Assembly (NCBI GenBank): GCA_947476405.1
Contig: CANJQG010000019.1
Coordinates: forward strand, 1 to 35,495
DNA: 35,495 bases
Direction: 5' to 3'
DNA from: Thiotrichales bacterium
GTDB taxonomy: Bacteria; Pseudomonadota; Gammaproteobacteria; Francisellales; CACEW01
Part shown: one piece after another, positions 24,301 through 30,695 of the stretch
How the letters are laid out: each line of letters starts with the position of its first letter
Numbering within the stretch: the stretch's first letter is position 1
Program-made: the position numbers and the translations under genes
Notes under the pieces: generated by a model
Told to the model about the DNA's origin: nothing
Seen by the model: the letters and a program-made list of their open reading frames with translations, nothing else
Database searches by the model: none

Positions 24301-25843
24301 TTGCCTTAGATAATCGAGATACAGGAATAAATTGTGCCAGCAAGCGCATTGTCTCATATTCGATACTCTTCTGCGTAATGTGTTTAGAAAGTCCCTCTTT
24401 CTCTAAAATATTTTTAAGCTCAGCCAATAATTTATTATAGTTCCGATCAGGTGGCGGAATCACTAAGCCTTTTTGAATCAAAGCATCCTCCCCACCAAGG
24501 CGATTCAATAAATAGAGTCGAAGGGCAATGAAAAAAAGGCTTTCTTGATTAGCAATCCCCATTAACGGAACACTTCTAACGCGCCACAATACTTCATAAA
24601 AAAATAGCGTTTCCTGATCACGGTTAAACGGGATCGTATAATAATGATCCTCGGGTTTTAACGCGTCTTTTAGATTTCTTAAACGCTCCCCATCCGCATA
24701 TTCAATAGCCTCTGGATTATACGGCCCTGCACCCTCACGATCCGGCCCGACTTTTAATTGAAATCGTTGAAGACCGGCTTGTGGATCATCAGGCATAACC
24801 CCTTTGTTAAACGCAAGCAGCCCGTCATAAAGCAGGAAAGCCGTTAGCAATTCATTCTCAGTAATTTCCCCCAGCCTCAAGGCTTGTAGCAAAAACCGCT
24901 TGTATTCAGGTTGCTTAAAATTCATTTCGTTGTATTGATTTGCTTTGATTTTTGCACATAAGGCATTTCTAATTACCGTATTTTCATCTGTCACAATCGG
25001 TTCTTGTACAAATGCAAGCTGATGCTCGGGTTCATTTTTAAAAATAAGCTCATAAAATTCTTTATGTGAAAGCATCAGCTTCACGCCAACTTGTCGCGAC
25101 CCAGGGCTTATTGCAGCGGAATCTTGTTCTGGCTCCAAACGATCAAGTTCTATCCAAAAATTAGTTAATTTATCCGGTGCAATGGCAGAAACCAAGTACT
25201 TTTCTGTTATCTTCCCAGCATCATTCCTTTTAACCGCCACTTTAAACAACTGCCTTCCAAGTAAAAAGTATTGATTTTCAAGGCATGCATTCAATTCAAG
25301 AGGGGTCAATTCTTTTTCAATACGAAATACTTTTCGTTTTAAAGAAGCAATCACTGTTGCAGCTGTCGATCGATGTACACTGCTTACGACTCGCTTATAC
25401 GCTTCACTTTGCGCTTCCAAAGGAATGCGCATTAAGCCCTTTCTATGTATTGCAGCATAACGCGCCAGGGACACCCTTAATTCTTTCTTTACTTTCTCAG
25501 GCAGAGTTTCTAATGCTTCATCTGCTTTGCTTTTTTCTTCAGGTGTTATACTTTCATTGTGATACATCGCTACAAACATAACCTGTATTGCATTGCGGAT
25601 TGTTTCTGTGCAATCGACGTTTATTGAATGCTTTAATAAATCAGCAGCAGAGCCATGGTTAAACCAAAGTTCCGGATAGTCTTTGAAAATCTCTATGGCC
25701 ACCTTGAAGTTACAGTGTGCAAAAGCCTGACTCACTAAAACATTTGAAGATGCCTGCCCCCTTTTTTGTATCCAGACATCTGCCTCCGTATCCAGCAACT
25801 TCATATCCAATAAAATTTGTTTTTTTCTAATATTAAATGCCAT
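21305..25843 (-). CDS. Giant ARM/HEAT-repeat protein, putative secreted effector
   Basis: At 1512 residues this is the largest gene here and has no recognised enzyme family. The ATG at 25843 is preferred over a TTG 12 bp upstream. There is no signal peptide or membrane helix. The N-terminal ~900 residues are of unknown fold, with a His-rich patch at about 610-640 (THDPHGTHPYHF, LTWHDSFHSW). Residues about 930-1430 contain armadillo/HEAT-like helical repeats, e.g. ALITLLKDESPEIKIYAAAT then LGNITAL, ILKLIDSPNQKVQIASLDCL, and VAPLITLLYD. Such repeats are common in eukaryotes and in effectors of intracellular bacteria. A Gly-rich linker leads to the tail DKKESAEQKISFGSMSD, with glutamates at -11 and -14 and Met at -3, resembling a Dot/Icm E-block signal. 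It is convergent with coaE (15-bp overlap) and lies between two copies of the coaE 3' end. Confidence 0.78.
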   Translation of the reverse strand: MAFNIRKKQILLDMKLLDTEADVWIQKRGQASSNVLVSQAFAHCNFKVAIEIFKDYPELWFNHGSAADLLKHSINVDCTETIRNAIQVMFVAMYHNESITPEEKSKADEALETLPEKVKKELRVSLARYAAIHRKGLMRIPLEAQSEAYKRVVSSVHRSTAATVIASLKRKVFRIEKELTPLELNACLENQYFLLGRQLFKVAVKRNDAGKITEKYLVSAIAPDKLTNFWIELDRLEPEQDSAAISPGSRQVGVKLMLSHKEFYELIFKNEPEHQLAFVQEPIVTDENTVIRNALCAKIKANQYNEMNFKQPEYKRFLLQALRLGEITENELLTAFLLYDGLLAFNKGVMPDDPQAGLQRFQLKVGPDREGAGPYNPEAIEYADGERLRNLKDALKPEDHYYTIPFNRDQETLFFYEVLWRVRSVPLMGIANQESLFFIALRLYLLNRLGGEDALIQKGLVIPPPDRNYNKLLAELKNILEKEGLSKHITQKSIEYETMRLLAQFIPVSRLSKAMPILCLTPKKPEEAENPSFLSMMVFNTSTLNKLQRSMHGEETTEVSVVLGPEQPRQIRSHLIPGEAVGGSENRVRALYPEGFSASYARPVELTAEDVLNTHDPHGTHPYHFMLTWHDSFHSWFAGQNFKAPLRHLMSVFDDKGGYAALKSKPGLSKLLWSWTDMNFTVGDLVLRHQTPTSNEHYSALSFMHILKRSEVFDLKNRINLDFMVYNFVKDEVRWRRVFNLSPDLSMEHFFHQGFSLNTPLLNEEEFRVLSRALSSARKSLAANPEMDFLEFTLQERYGIPSRINSDPSDALLIKALFAIGGRNFCYWDGEKNDFCILKKVKDSLGLTEASLSRYSPDALRVYLSGFIKTYPLDDLSSEKQKTVDQWRSRYKVADTIDLSRIVVELIGLDSNALLKCSDPFYQEEIVNFNGINVLLNMLVQPPLDRADLIIKALGDVAFNDPNRKVIVNNESQFNIIASYLSDASESQKIEAQRTIKILAQSSEMLEVIAMRLMGPHLYLILPALLDALGQADGAKFNKYIECCMTNVENHPAIVNALAMTPVEQSLPLVFKMLEREDLAPNIKIKLAKTLMNSSFRYAMNIQVYPGALNALITLLKDESPEIKIYAAATLGNITALVIGDNLPNVISIFNGMLNHPDLSQQFSSLEALKKIPKEIMSLAEDQKTPLIQSILKLIDSPNQKVQIASLDCLFNLLGIDPEKIHIIMSDSNKSLLISLLLFENEAVCSPAISCIGRLGHFHSIRNKINEEHIGILIGRLDSPLLMIKKPALFVLFSIAFKGFTDATSVEARNKIVMAGGVAPLITLLYDQNEIERKITTEFLMTVISAATAEGENKKFKVACLDAGAVYTAMSILKKDKDTGVPEKADLKALLSLLAPEGSLYAGIVKTKGDISQLIALRLSNSYPVEIINSALAYFCWRSTPAEQERISALRAPSAPMLPSDAGAACGGAGQGSGGGASDASAFAISHIFGDQSASDKKESAEQKISFGSMSD

Positions 25844-25874
25844 AAAAATACACAATCAGCTATTAATACAAAAT

Positions 25875-25903
25875 ATTATACACTTTTAATTATAAAATTA
25901 CAA
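25875..25903 (-). promoter_or_regulatory. Sigma70-type promoter of the ARM-repeat gene
   Basis: On the minus strand TTGTAA (25898-25903) and a perfect TATAAT (25875-25880) are 17 bp apart. The expected transcript starts near 25868, giving a leader of about 25 nt before ATG 25843. No strong Shine-Dalgarno follows, so translation initiation may be weak or AU-driven. Confidence 0.6.
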
Positions 25904-25937
25904 GCCCTTTATTACGCATGACAAAACACTGGGCTAA

Positions 25938-25995
25938 CCATTAGGTCAAAGAAAAACCATAGACCCTTGATGCCTGTTATTTAATCGTGCATCAC
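25938..25995 (+). pseudogene. Diverged second copy of the coaE 3' end (direct repeat)
   Basis: 25964-25987 matches 21288-21311 inside coaE at 22 of 24 positions (CCCTT-ATGCC-GTTATTTAATCG). The similarity continues leftward without gaps, 17 of 26 positions for 25938-25963 against 21262-21287. Translated in the coaE frame it reads VKEKP-stop-TLDACYLIVH against LKEKIQALHARYLIAH, so this is the ghost of a coaE C-terminus with two stop codons. It sits 4,676 bp from the intact copy, on the other side of the ARM-repeat gene. The simplest reading is the displaced original end of coaE after an insertion. Confidence 0.75.
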
Positions 25996-26015
25996 TGCAC
26001 CGTGCAGTGATGCAC
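25987..26015. repeat. 14-bp-arm perfect inverted repeat
   Basis: GTGCATCACTGCAC and its exact complement GTGCAGTGATGCAC are separated by one C. A further overlapping TGCACCGTGCA (26011-26021) and GCACCGTTGCAC follow. The arm begins at the end of the coaE-end duplicate and lies 40-80 bp before the ATPase gene. It could be an operator, a recombination site or the base of a hairpin; there is no T-tract, so it is not a typical terminator. Confidence 0.8.
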
Positions 26016-26069
26016 CGTGCACCGTTGCACGACTTTTTATTTTGGATTATACTGAGGATGTACAAAAAA

Positions 26070-27206
26070 ATGAGCATCATCATGCGCACAAGAAGACTCT
26101 TTCCACTCGGTAAAGCTTACGGCGAAGCGTTCTGTAATCGTCAGATTGAAACCCAAAAATTAATGGGCCATATTGAAAGTGGTAAGCATACTTTTTTAGT
26201 TGCACCCCGACGCTATGGGAAATCCAGTTTGTGTGAAAATGTTTTTTTACAATTGAATTGTGCCTGGTCTAAAATCGACTTTTATATTGCCGTTACTGAA
26301 AAAGATGCAGAGCGAATTTTATTAAATGGCGTAACAGAACTCATTGGAAAATCGGTTGGCTCTGTTGAAAAACTGGGGCATATTCTTAAAAAATACGCAC
26401 AGCGACTTCGCCCCAAACTCACAGTGGGAACTGATCCAGTCAAATTGGAGCTTTCTCTCGCTGAGGAAAACAGCAGCCCCGCTGAAAATATCGCAGAAGC
26501 CTTGCTGATTTTAGAGCATCTTTTGCGGGAAAAGCAACAACAAGCCGTCCTGTTACTTGACGAGTTTCAAGAAATTGGCAATATGCCTGAAGGGCGGGGT
26601 ATTGAAGGGGCCATCCGTCATGTGGCTCAAGAAACACAAAACCTATCGATTATTTTTTGTGGCAGCAATCCGCATTTATTAAAAGCCATGTTTGAAGATG
26701 AACGCAGACCACTTTACAAATTATGCCGAAAAATTGTCTTAAATCGGATTGATGAAGCCCATTATCAAGCCCATATTAATCGTGCAGCTCAAATAAAATG
26801 GGGGCAAAATCTCAGCACAGATGTTTTTGCGGGAATAATGTCCTATACTGAGCGACATCCTTATTATGTCAACTACTTATGCGATGAGTTATTTTCTGAA
26901 TGCGCGCTTTTACCCACCTCAGCGGACCTACTCAATGCCTGGGAACTTCTCATAGAGGAGGAACAAAGCGACCTGATGAAAGACTTTGCCTCACTTCCAA
27001 ATAATCAACGAAAATTAATGCGCTATATTGCAAATCATGATGGCCAAGCATTATATGGAAATGATGTGGCAAAAAAAGCAGATTTGCCTGGAAACTCTAT
27101 ATCAAGAGCCCTTTCAGGTCTGATTGAAAAAGACTATATTGAAAAAATAGCAGAGAATTATCGCCTGATTGTCCCTGCTTATAAATCCCTCTTATCAGAA
27201 AAATAA
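26070..27206 (+). CDS. AAA/STAND-like P-loop ATPase with C-terminal winged helix
   Basis: Soluble ATPase of the Arch_ATPase/AAA_35-like group, 378 residues from the preferred ATG 26070. ATGs at 26058 and 26082 are also possible, since the GAGG ribosome-binding site fits none perfectly. Features: an N-terminal RTRRLFPLGKAYGEAFCNR strand-helix, Walker A as APRRYGKSSL (A45 to L54; the usual first Gly is Ala), Walker B VLLLDEFQEIGN (about 170-181), sensor-like IIFCGSNPHLLKAMF, then a helical domain with YTERHPYYVNYLCDELF. The C-terminal winged helix is at about 310-378 (RKLMRYIANHDGQALYGNDV, then NSISRALSGLIEKDYIEK). Members of this group are linked to regulation, defence or mobile DNA, and their targets are mostly unknown. 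It lies right of the coaE-end duplicate and upstream of the phosphatase gene by 11 bp. Confidence 0.78.
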   Translation: MSIIMRTRRLFPLGKAYGEAFCNRQIETQKLMGHIESGKHTFLVAPRRYGKSSLCENVFLQLNCAWSKIDFYIAVTEKDAERILLNGVTELIGKSVGSVEKLGHILKKYAQRLRPKLTVGTDPVKLELSLAEENSSPAENIAEALLILEHLLREKQQQAVLLLDEFQEIGNMPEGRGIEGAIRHVAQETQNLSIIFCGSNPHLLKAMFEDERRPLYKLCRKIVLNRIDEAHYQAHINRAAQIKWGQNLSTDVFAGIMSYTERHPYYVNYLCDELFSECALLPTSADLLNAWELLIEEEQSDLMKDFASLPNNQRKLMRYIANHDGQALYGNDVAKKADLPGNSISRALSGLIEKDYIEKIAENYRLIVPAYKSLLSEK

Positions 27207-27217
27207 CGGAGAATATC

Positions 27218-27658
27218 ATGATCAAAAAAATACTCGTACTGTGTCTCGGCAATATTTGTAGAAGTCCAATTGCAGAGGTCATGTTTCAAGATCTGTCAAA
27301 AAAACAGGGCCTGAATTTAGTCATTGACTCCGCAGGACTCACTGCCATGGTCGGCTCAGCGGCAAGCCCCCACTCGGTGACGGTTATGGCTGAACGGGGC
27401 ATTGCGCTGGATCAGCATGTCGCAAAGCAAGTGACTGAAGCTTTGGTAAAACAAGCCGATCTGATTTTTGTCATGGATGATGAGCAAAAAAAAATGCTAG
27501 AGCAGCAGTTTCATCAAGCCTGCGGCAAAACCTTTCGCTTGGGCCATCACAGTGATTTTGATATTGAAGATCCTTATCAAAAAGAGCAGGCTGATTTTGA
27601 AGAATCTGCACGTAAAATTGAAAAAGGAATTCATGAATGGCTTGCGTTTCTGGCATGA
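27218..27658 (+). CDS. Low-molecular-weight protein-tyrosine phosphatase
   Basis: Cytoplasmic cysteine phosphatase of 146 residues. The P-loop C9-L-G-N-I-C14-R15-S16-P matches CX5R(S/T), and the general acid DP motif is in FDIEDPYQKEQADFEES (about 109-125). An SAGL motif follows the first strand (IDSAGLTAMVGSAASPHS). Bacterial homologues Wzb and Etp dephosphorylate the tyrosine kinases Wzc and Etk for exopolysaccharide export, but no such kinase or capsule genes are adjacent. In pathogens related enzymes are secreted, though no export signal is visible here. It has a good ribosome-binding site (ACGGAG). Its stop overlaps the start of the next gene as ATGA. Confidence 0.93.
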   Translation: MIKKILVLCLGNICRSPIAEVMFQDLSKKQGLNLVIDSAGLTAMVGSAASPHSVTVMAERGIALDQHVAKQVTEALVKQADLIFVMDDEQKKMLEQQFHQACGKTFRLGHHSDFDIEDPYQKEQADFEESARKIEKGIHEWLAFLA

Positions 27659-28113
27659 AAATCTGGGTTGATGCCGATGCCTGTCCTTCGGCGATTAAAG
27701 ACATCATCATGAAAGCAGCAAACACCCGATTTATACATACGGTTTTTATTGCCAATAAACCCATTTATTTTCCAGCCTCCCCTTATTTATCTGCAATCCA
27801 AGTCAATCAGGGCGCTGATATAGCGGATCAATACATTGTTGATCATGCAATGGAGGGTGACTTAGCCATTACGCAAGATATCCCTCTTGCAGCCTTGCTG
27901 GTTGCAAAAAAAGTCGTTGTCATCAGTTTACATGGCACGCTTTTTACAGCGAATAATATTGGGGAGCGCCTGTCTATTCGTAATTTCATGCAAGATATTC
28001 GGGATCAGGGCGGCCAAACGGGAGGCCCTAAACCCTTTTCACAAAAAGATAAACAAAAATTCGCCCAGACTTTTGATCAACAATTGAGAAAATCTTGTCA
28101 ATCCCTTCATTAA
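27655..28113 (+). CDS. YaiI/YqxD-family protein (UPF0178)
   Basis: Conserved protein of 152 residues with a PIN-like fold and no proven function. The start at 27655 gives MKIWVDADACPSAIKDII, the canonical family opening; the alternative 18 bp upstream adds residues inside the preceding gene. Other family motifs are GADIADQYIVDHAMEGDLAI and TQDIPLAALLVAKK, then GTLFTANNIGERLSIRNFMQ and GGPKPFSQKDKQKF. The conserved Asp residues (D7, D9, and D in GADIADQYI, GDLAITQD) resemble an acidic nuclease-like site. It is translationally coupled to the phosphatase by ATGA and followed 16 bp later by rsmH. Confidence 0.92.
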   Translation: MKIWVDADACPSAIKDIIMKAANTRFIHTVFIANKPIYFPASPYLSAIQVNQGADIADQYIVDHAMEGDLAITQDIPLAALLVAKKVVVISLHGTLFTANNIGERLSIRNFMQDIRDQGGQTGGPKPFSQKDKQKFAQTFDQQLRKSCQSLH

Positions 28114-28129
28114 AGAGTATCGTACGCAC

Positions 28130-29062
28130 ATGACGCATCACACTGTCCTTCTTCAAGAAACCATTGACGCCTTGGCTATTCAACCCACGGGCCTTTATAT
28201 CGATGCAACGTATGGACGGGGCGGGCATTCTGCATTGTTATTATCCCATTTGAATGAACAAGGCCGCTTGATTGTCATTGATCAGGACCCTCGCGCCATT
28301 CTAGATGCGCAAACCAAATATGCGACAGATCCACGCGTGATTATCATTCATGCCAATTTTTCGGAGATCCCATCCTGTTTAAAAGGCCAAGGTGTTTGGG
28401 GTGCGGTGCAGGGGATTTTATTTGATCTGGGCGTGTCGTCCCCCCAATTGGATGAAAGCGAACGTGGCTTTAGCTTTATGCGCGCAGGCCCGCTAGATAT
28501 GCGCATGAACGACCAATCGGGCCCAAGTTTAAGGGATAAATTAATCAGTGCAACCCCAGCAGAACTAACGAAAGTCCTGTATGAATATGGCGAAGAACGC
28601 TTTGCCCCTAAAATTGCGGCGGCCATTCTTCATGCCTTCTCACAGGATCAATTAGATACCACATTGGATTTAGCGCAGCTGATTCAAAAAACCATTCCCG
28701 CTCATCTGCAGGAACGACACAAACATGCTGCAACGCGTAGCTTTCAAGCCTTACGCTTGTGGGTGAACCAGGAATTAGAAAGTGTCCAGCACATTCTTCA
28801 GGCTTTTCCGGATATGTTGGCCATCGGTGGGCGCGTTGCGTTTATCAGCTTTCACTCTCTGGAAGATCGTCTGGTCAAAGAAAGAATGCAGACATTAAGC
28901 CGTTCGCCCGCGCTTCCACGCGGCTTGCCCGTACGGGAGACTGAACGCAGTTTACCTCCCATGCAGACCTGTATTAAAATGCAGAAACCCAGCGCTACGG
29001 AAATCGCTCATAATCCACGCTCTCGAAGTGCGATTTTGCGTGTGGCTGAACGCATAGGATGA
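28130..29062 (+). CDS. rsmH: 16S rRNA (cytosine-1402-N4)-methyltransferase
   Basis: SAM-dependent methyltransferase, formerly MraW, that makes N4-methyl-C1402 in 16S rRNA. The 310-residue protein has THHTVLLQETIDAL, the SAM motif YIDATYGRGGHSALLL (about 23-38), FDLGVSSPQLDESERGFSFM, GPLDMRMN, RHKHAATRSFQALRLWVN and AFISFHSLEDRLVKERM, with an Arg-rich end. It is normally the second gene of the dcw cluster, after mraZ and before ftsL. Here mraZ is absent, the upstream neighbour is a YaiI-family gene, and ftsL follows with a 4-bp overlap. The partner modification enzyme RsmI is encoded 9 kb away. Confidence 0.96.
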   Translation: MTHHTVLLQETIDALAIQPTGLYIDATYGRGGHSALLLSHLNEQGRLIVIDQDPRAILDAQTKYATDPRVIIIHANFSEIPSCLKGQGVWGAVQGILFDLGVSSPQLDESERGFSFMRAGPLDMRMNDQSGPSLRDKLISATPAELTKVLYEYGEERFAPKIAAAILHAFSQDQLDTTLDLAQLIQKTIPAHLQERHKHAATRSFQALRLWVNQELESVQHILQAFPDMLAIGGRVAFISFHSLEDRLVKERMQTLSRSPALPRGLPVRETERSLPPMQTCIKMQKPSATEIAHNPRSRSAILRVAERIG

Positions 29063-29562
29063 AAGACATGAATATTCTTAAAAAATGGTTTGTTAAACCC
29101 CAATGGCTTAAAAGTTTTCAAGAAAATTGGTTTCCAGAAGATTCCATTTCTCTCAAATCGGTCCTGCGGGAAACCTTCTGGATTGAAACCTCTAAACCCG
29201 TTGTTCGCCTAGTGATTACCATTTTTATTTCAGCCTTATTTTTGGTTTTAGTGAAAAATGCCTACCACCAAGCTTTTATGAAACTACAAACCCTAAAACT
29301 AGAACAAAATGATCTCCATACCGAATGGATGCAACTCTTAATTGAACAAGGCACATGGGGAAATTATGATCGCGTCTATCAAATCGCAACAACGCAAATG
29401 AATATGGGCCCGCCTACTCCCTTTGCAACCCAGATTCTGGTTGTGCCTAGTACGCCTGATAGCCATTTGGTTCGCCTTGCCAATGCCTCTCTTTTAAATA
29501 AAAGTCTGTTTGATAGCGAGGGCTATTTCCCTGCGACCCTTAATGCAGCGAGCGAATCATGA
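29059..29562 (+). CDS. ftsL: Cell division protein FtsL
   Basis: Bitopic divisome protein that works with FtsB and FtsQ to activate FtsWI. The 167-residue chain has a long cytoplasmic N-terminus (1-50), a membrane helix (about 51-68, LVITIFISALFLVLVKN), a leucine-zipper-like segment (MKLQTLKLEQNDLHTEWMQL), then LLIEQGTWGNYDRVYQIAT, the recognisable FtsL block. There is also a 35-residue C-terminal tail not found in E. coli (121 aa). Identification leans on position directly after rsmH plus that block. ATG 29059 overlaps the rsmH stop; ATG 29068 has the better-spaced AGGA and would remove three residues. The stop overlaps the next gene as ATGA. The expected ftsI does not follow. Confidence 0.85.
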   Translation: MKDMNILKKWFVKPQWLKSFQENWFPEDSISLKSVLRETFWIETSKPVVRLVITIFISALFLVLVKNAYHQAFMKLQTLKLEQNDLHTEWMQLLIEQGTWGNYDRVYQIATTQMNMGPPTPFATQILVVPSTPDSHLVRLANASLLNKSLFDSEGYFPATLNAASES

Positions 29563-30695
29563 AAAAACTCCGCTATCTTGCGATTAAAAAGGCCAATTTT
29601 GTTAGTGCCTGGGTCAATGTGGCCCAAGCCTTATTAAAAACAGTGGTCGGCATTATCGGCAATTCTCCTGCTTTATTTGCAGATGGAATTCATTCTTTTG
29701 CAGATTTATTCGCCAATATTTTAGTCTGGATTGCCAATAAAATCAGCCATGTTGAACCCGACGAAAATCACCCCTATGGCCATGGTCGTTTTGAAACGGT
29801 TGGCAGCCTTATCCTCGGCGTTTTTTTACTTCTGGTCGCTGCAATCATTGCTTATGATGCCGTGATTGATATCCTTCATAAAACGCATGTACATCCCAGC
29901 CCACTGACTTTAGTGATCGCCGTTTTATCCATTGTGGCCAACGAAAGTACTTTTCGCTATACCTTACATGTTGCGAATAAAGTTGACTCTGCTTTGTTGA
30001 GAGGAAACGCCTATCATATTCGCAGTGATTCGCTTTCTTCAATCGTTGTCTTTATTGGGATTATTGGCGCACTGGCCGGTTTCTCATTTTTTGATGGGAT
30101 TGCAGAAGCGCTGGTTGCCGGCTTTATTTTAAAAATCGCTCTAGAGCTCTCCTGGCATGCCCTTTATGAATTAACTGACGCCAGCGTCCCCAGCGAACGC
30201 ATCAAAGAATTTGAAAAACTTATCTTGGGCCTATCTGGCGTGAAACACATGCATCGCCTACGCACTCGCAAAATGGCCGGACGCGTTTTTCTGGATGTGC
30301 ATGTTTTAATTGAACCCTACATCAGCGCCTCAGAAGGCCACTATATCGCCGAAACCGTCCGTGTCAACCTCATGAAAAAACATAAGGAAATCGATGATAT
30401 CACGGTTCATATTGACACTGAAGATCATCCCGAGACCCTGCCCGAATACTTACCCATCAGCCGCCGCGAAATCGAGCAAGCGCTAGATTTCAAGCCACTT
30501 CACTTAGATCTCTATTATTTTCAAACTCATATCGAAGCAAGGGTGACGTTGCCGCTCAGTGCACTGGAGGCACAATCTGAAAATGCCTGGCAAACAGAGA
30601 TAAAAAAAGTTTTTTCAGGATTAACTGAAATAACACGAGTGACCATTCATTATACAAATTGCGCGATCAGTGCTCCCGAGTCGCTAAAAAAGTGA
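29559..30695 (+). CDS. Cation diffusion facilitator (FieF/ZitB-like metal exporter)
   Basis: Inner-membrane divalent metal/proton antiporter. The six-helix CDF domain occupies about 1-210, with transport site A formed by H45-S-F-A-D49 and H153-I-R-S-D157, and the cytoplasmic-face site by D68, H71 and H75 (PDENHPYGHGRFE). FieF has Asp at position 45; His here gives the HD-HD set typical of zinc-selective CDFs. A C-terminal ferredoxin-like domain follows (about 212-290, VKHMHRLRTRKMAGRVFLDV, DDITVHID), then an extra ~85-residue cytoplasmic extension making it 378 residues against about 300 for FieF. It is coupled to ftsL by ATGA and overlaps the convergent prfC by 29 bp. Zinc is the likely substrate, by inference. 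Confidence 0.9.
   Translation: MKKLRYLAIKKANFVSAWVNVAQALLKTVVGIIGNSPALFADGIHSFADLFANILVWIANKISHVEPDENHPYGHGRFETVGSLILGVFLLLVAAIIAYDAVIDILHKTHVHPSPLTLVIAVLSIVANESTFRYTLHVANKVDSALLRGNAYHIRSDSLSSIVVFIGIIGALAGFSFFDGIAEALVAGFILKIALELSWHALYELTDASVPSERIKEFEKLILGLSGVKHMHRLRTRKMAGRVFLDVHVLIEPYISASEGHYIAETVRVNLMKKHKEIDDITVHIDTEDHPETLPEYLPISRREIEQALDFKPLHLDLYYFQTHIEARVTLPLSALEAQSENAWQTEIKKVFSGLTEITRVTIHYTNCAISAPESLKK

Noticed and set aside
25987..26030. Short CRISPR-like or tandem array from repeated GCACCGTGCA
   Set aside because: Repeats are overlapping palindromes without spacers, and no cas genes are present.
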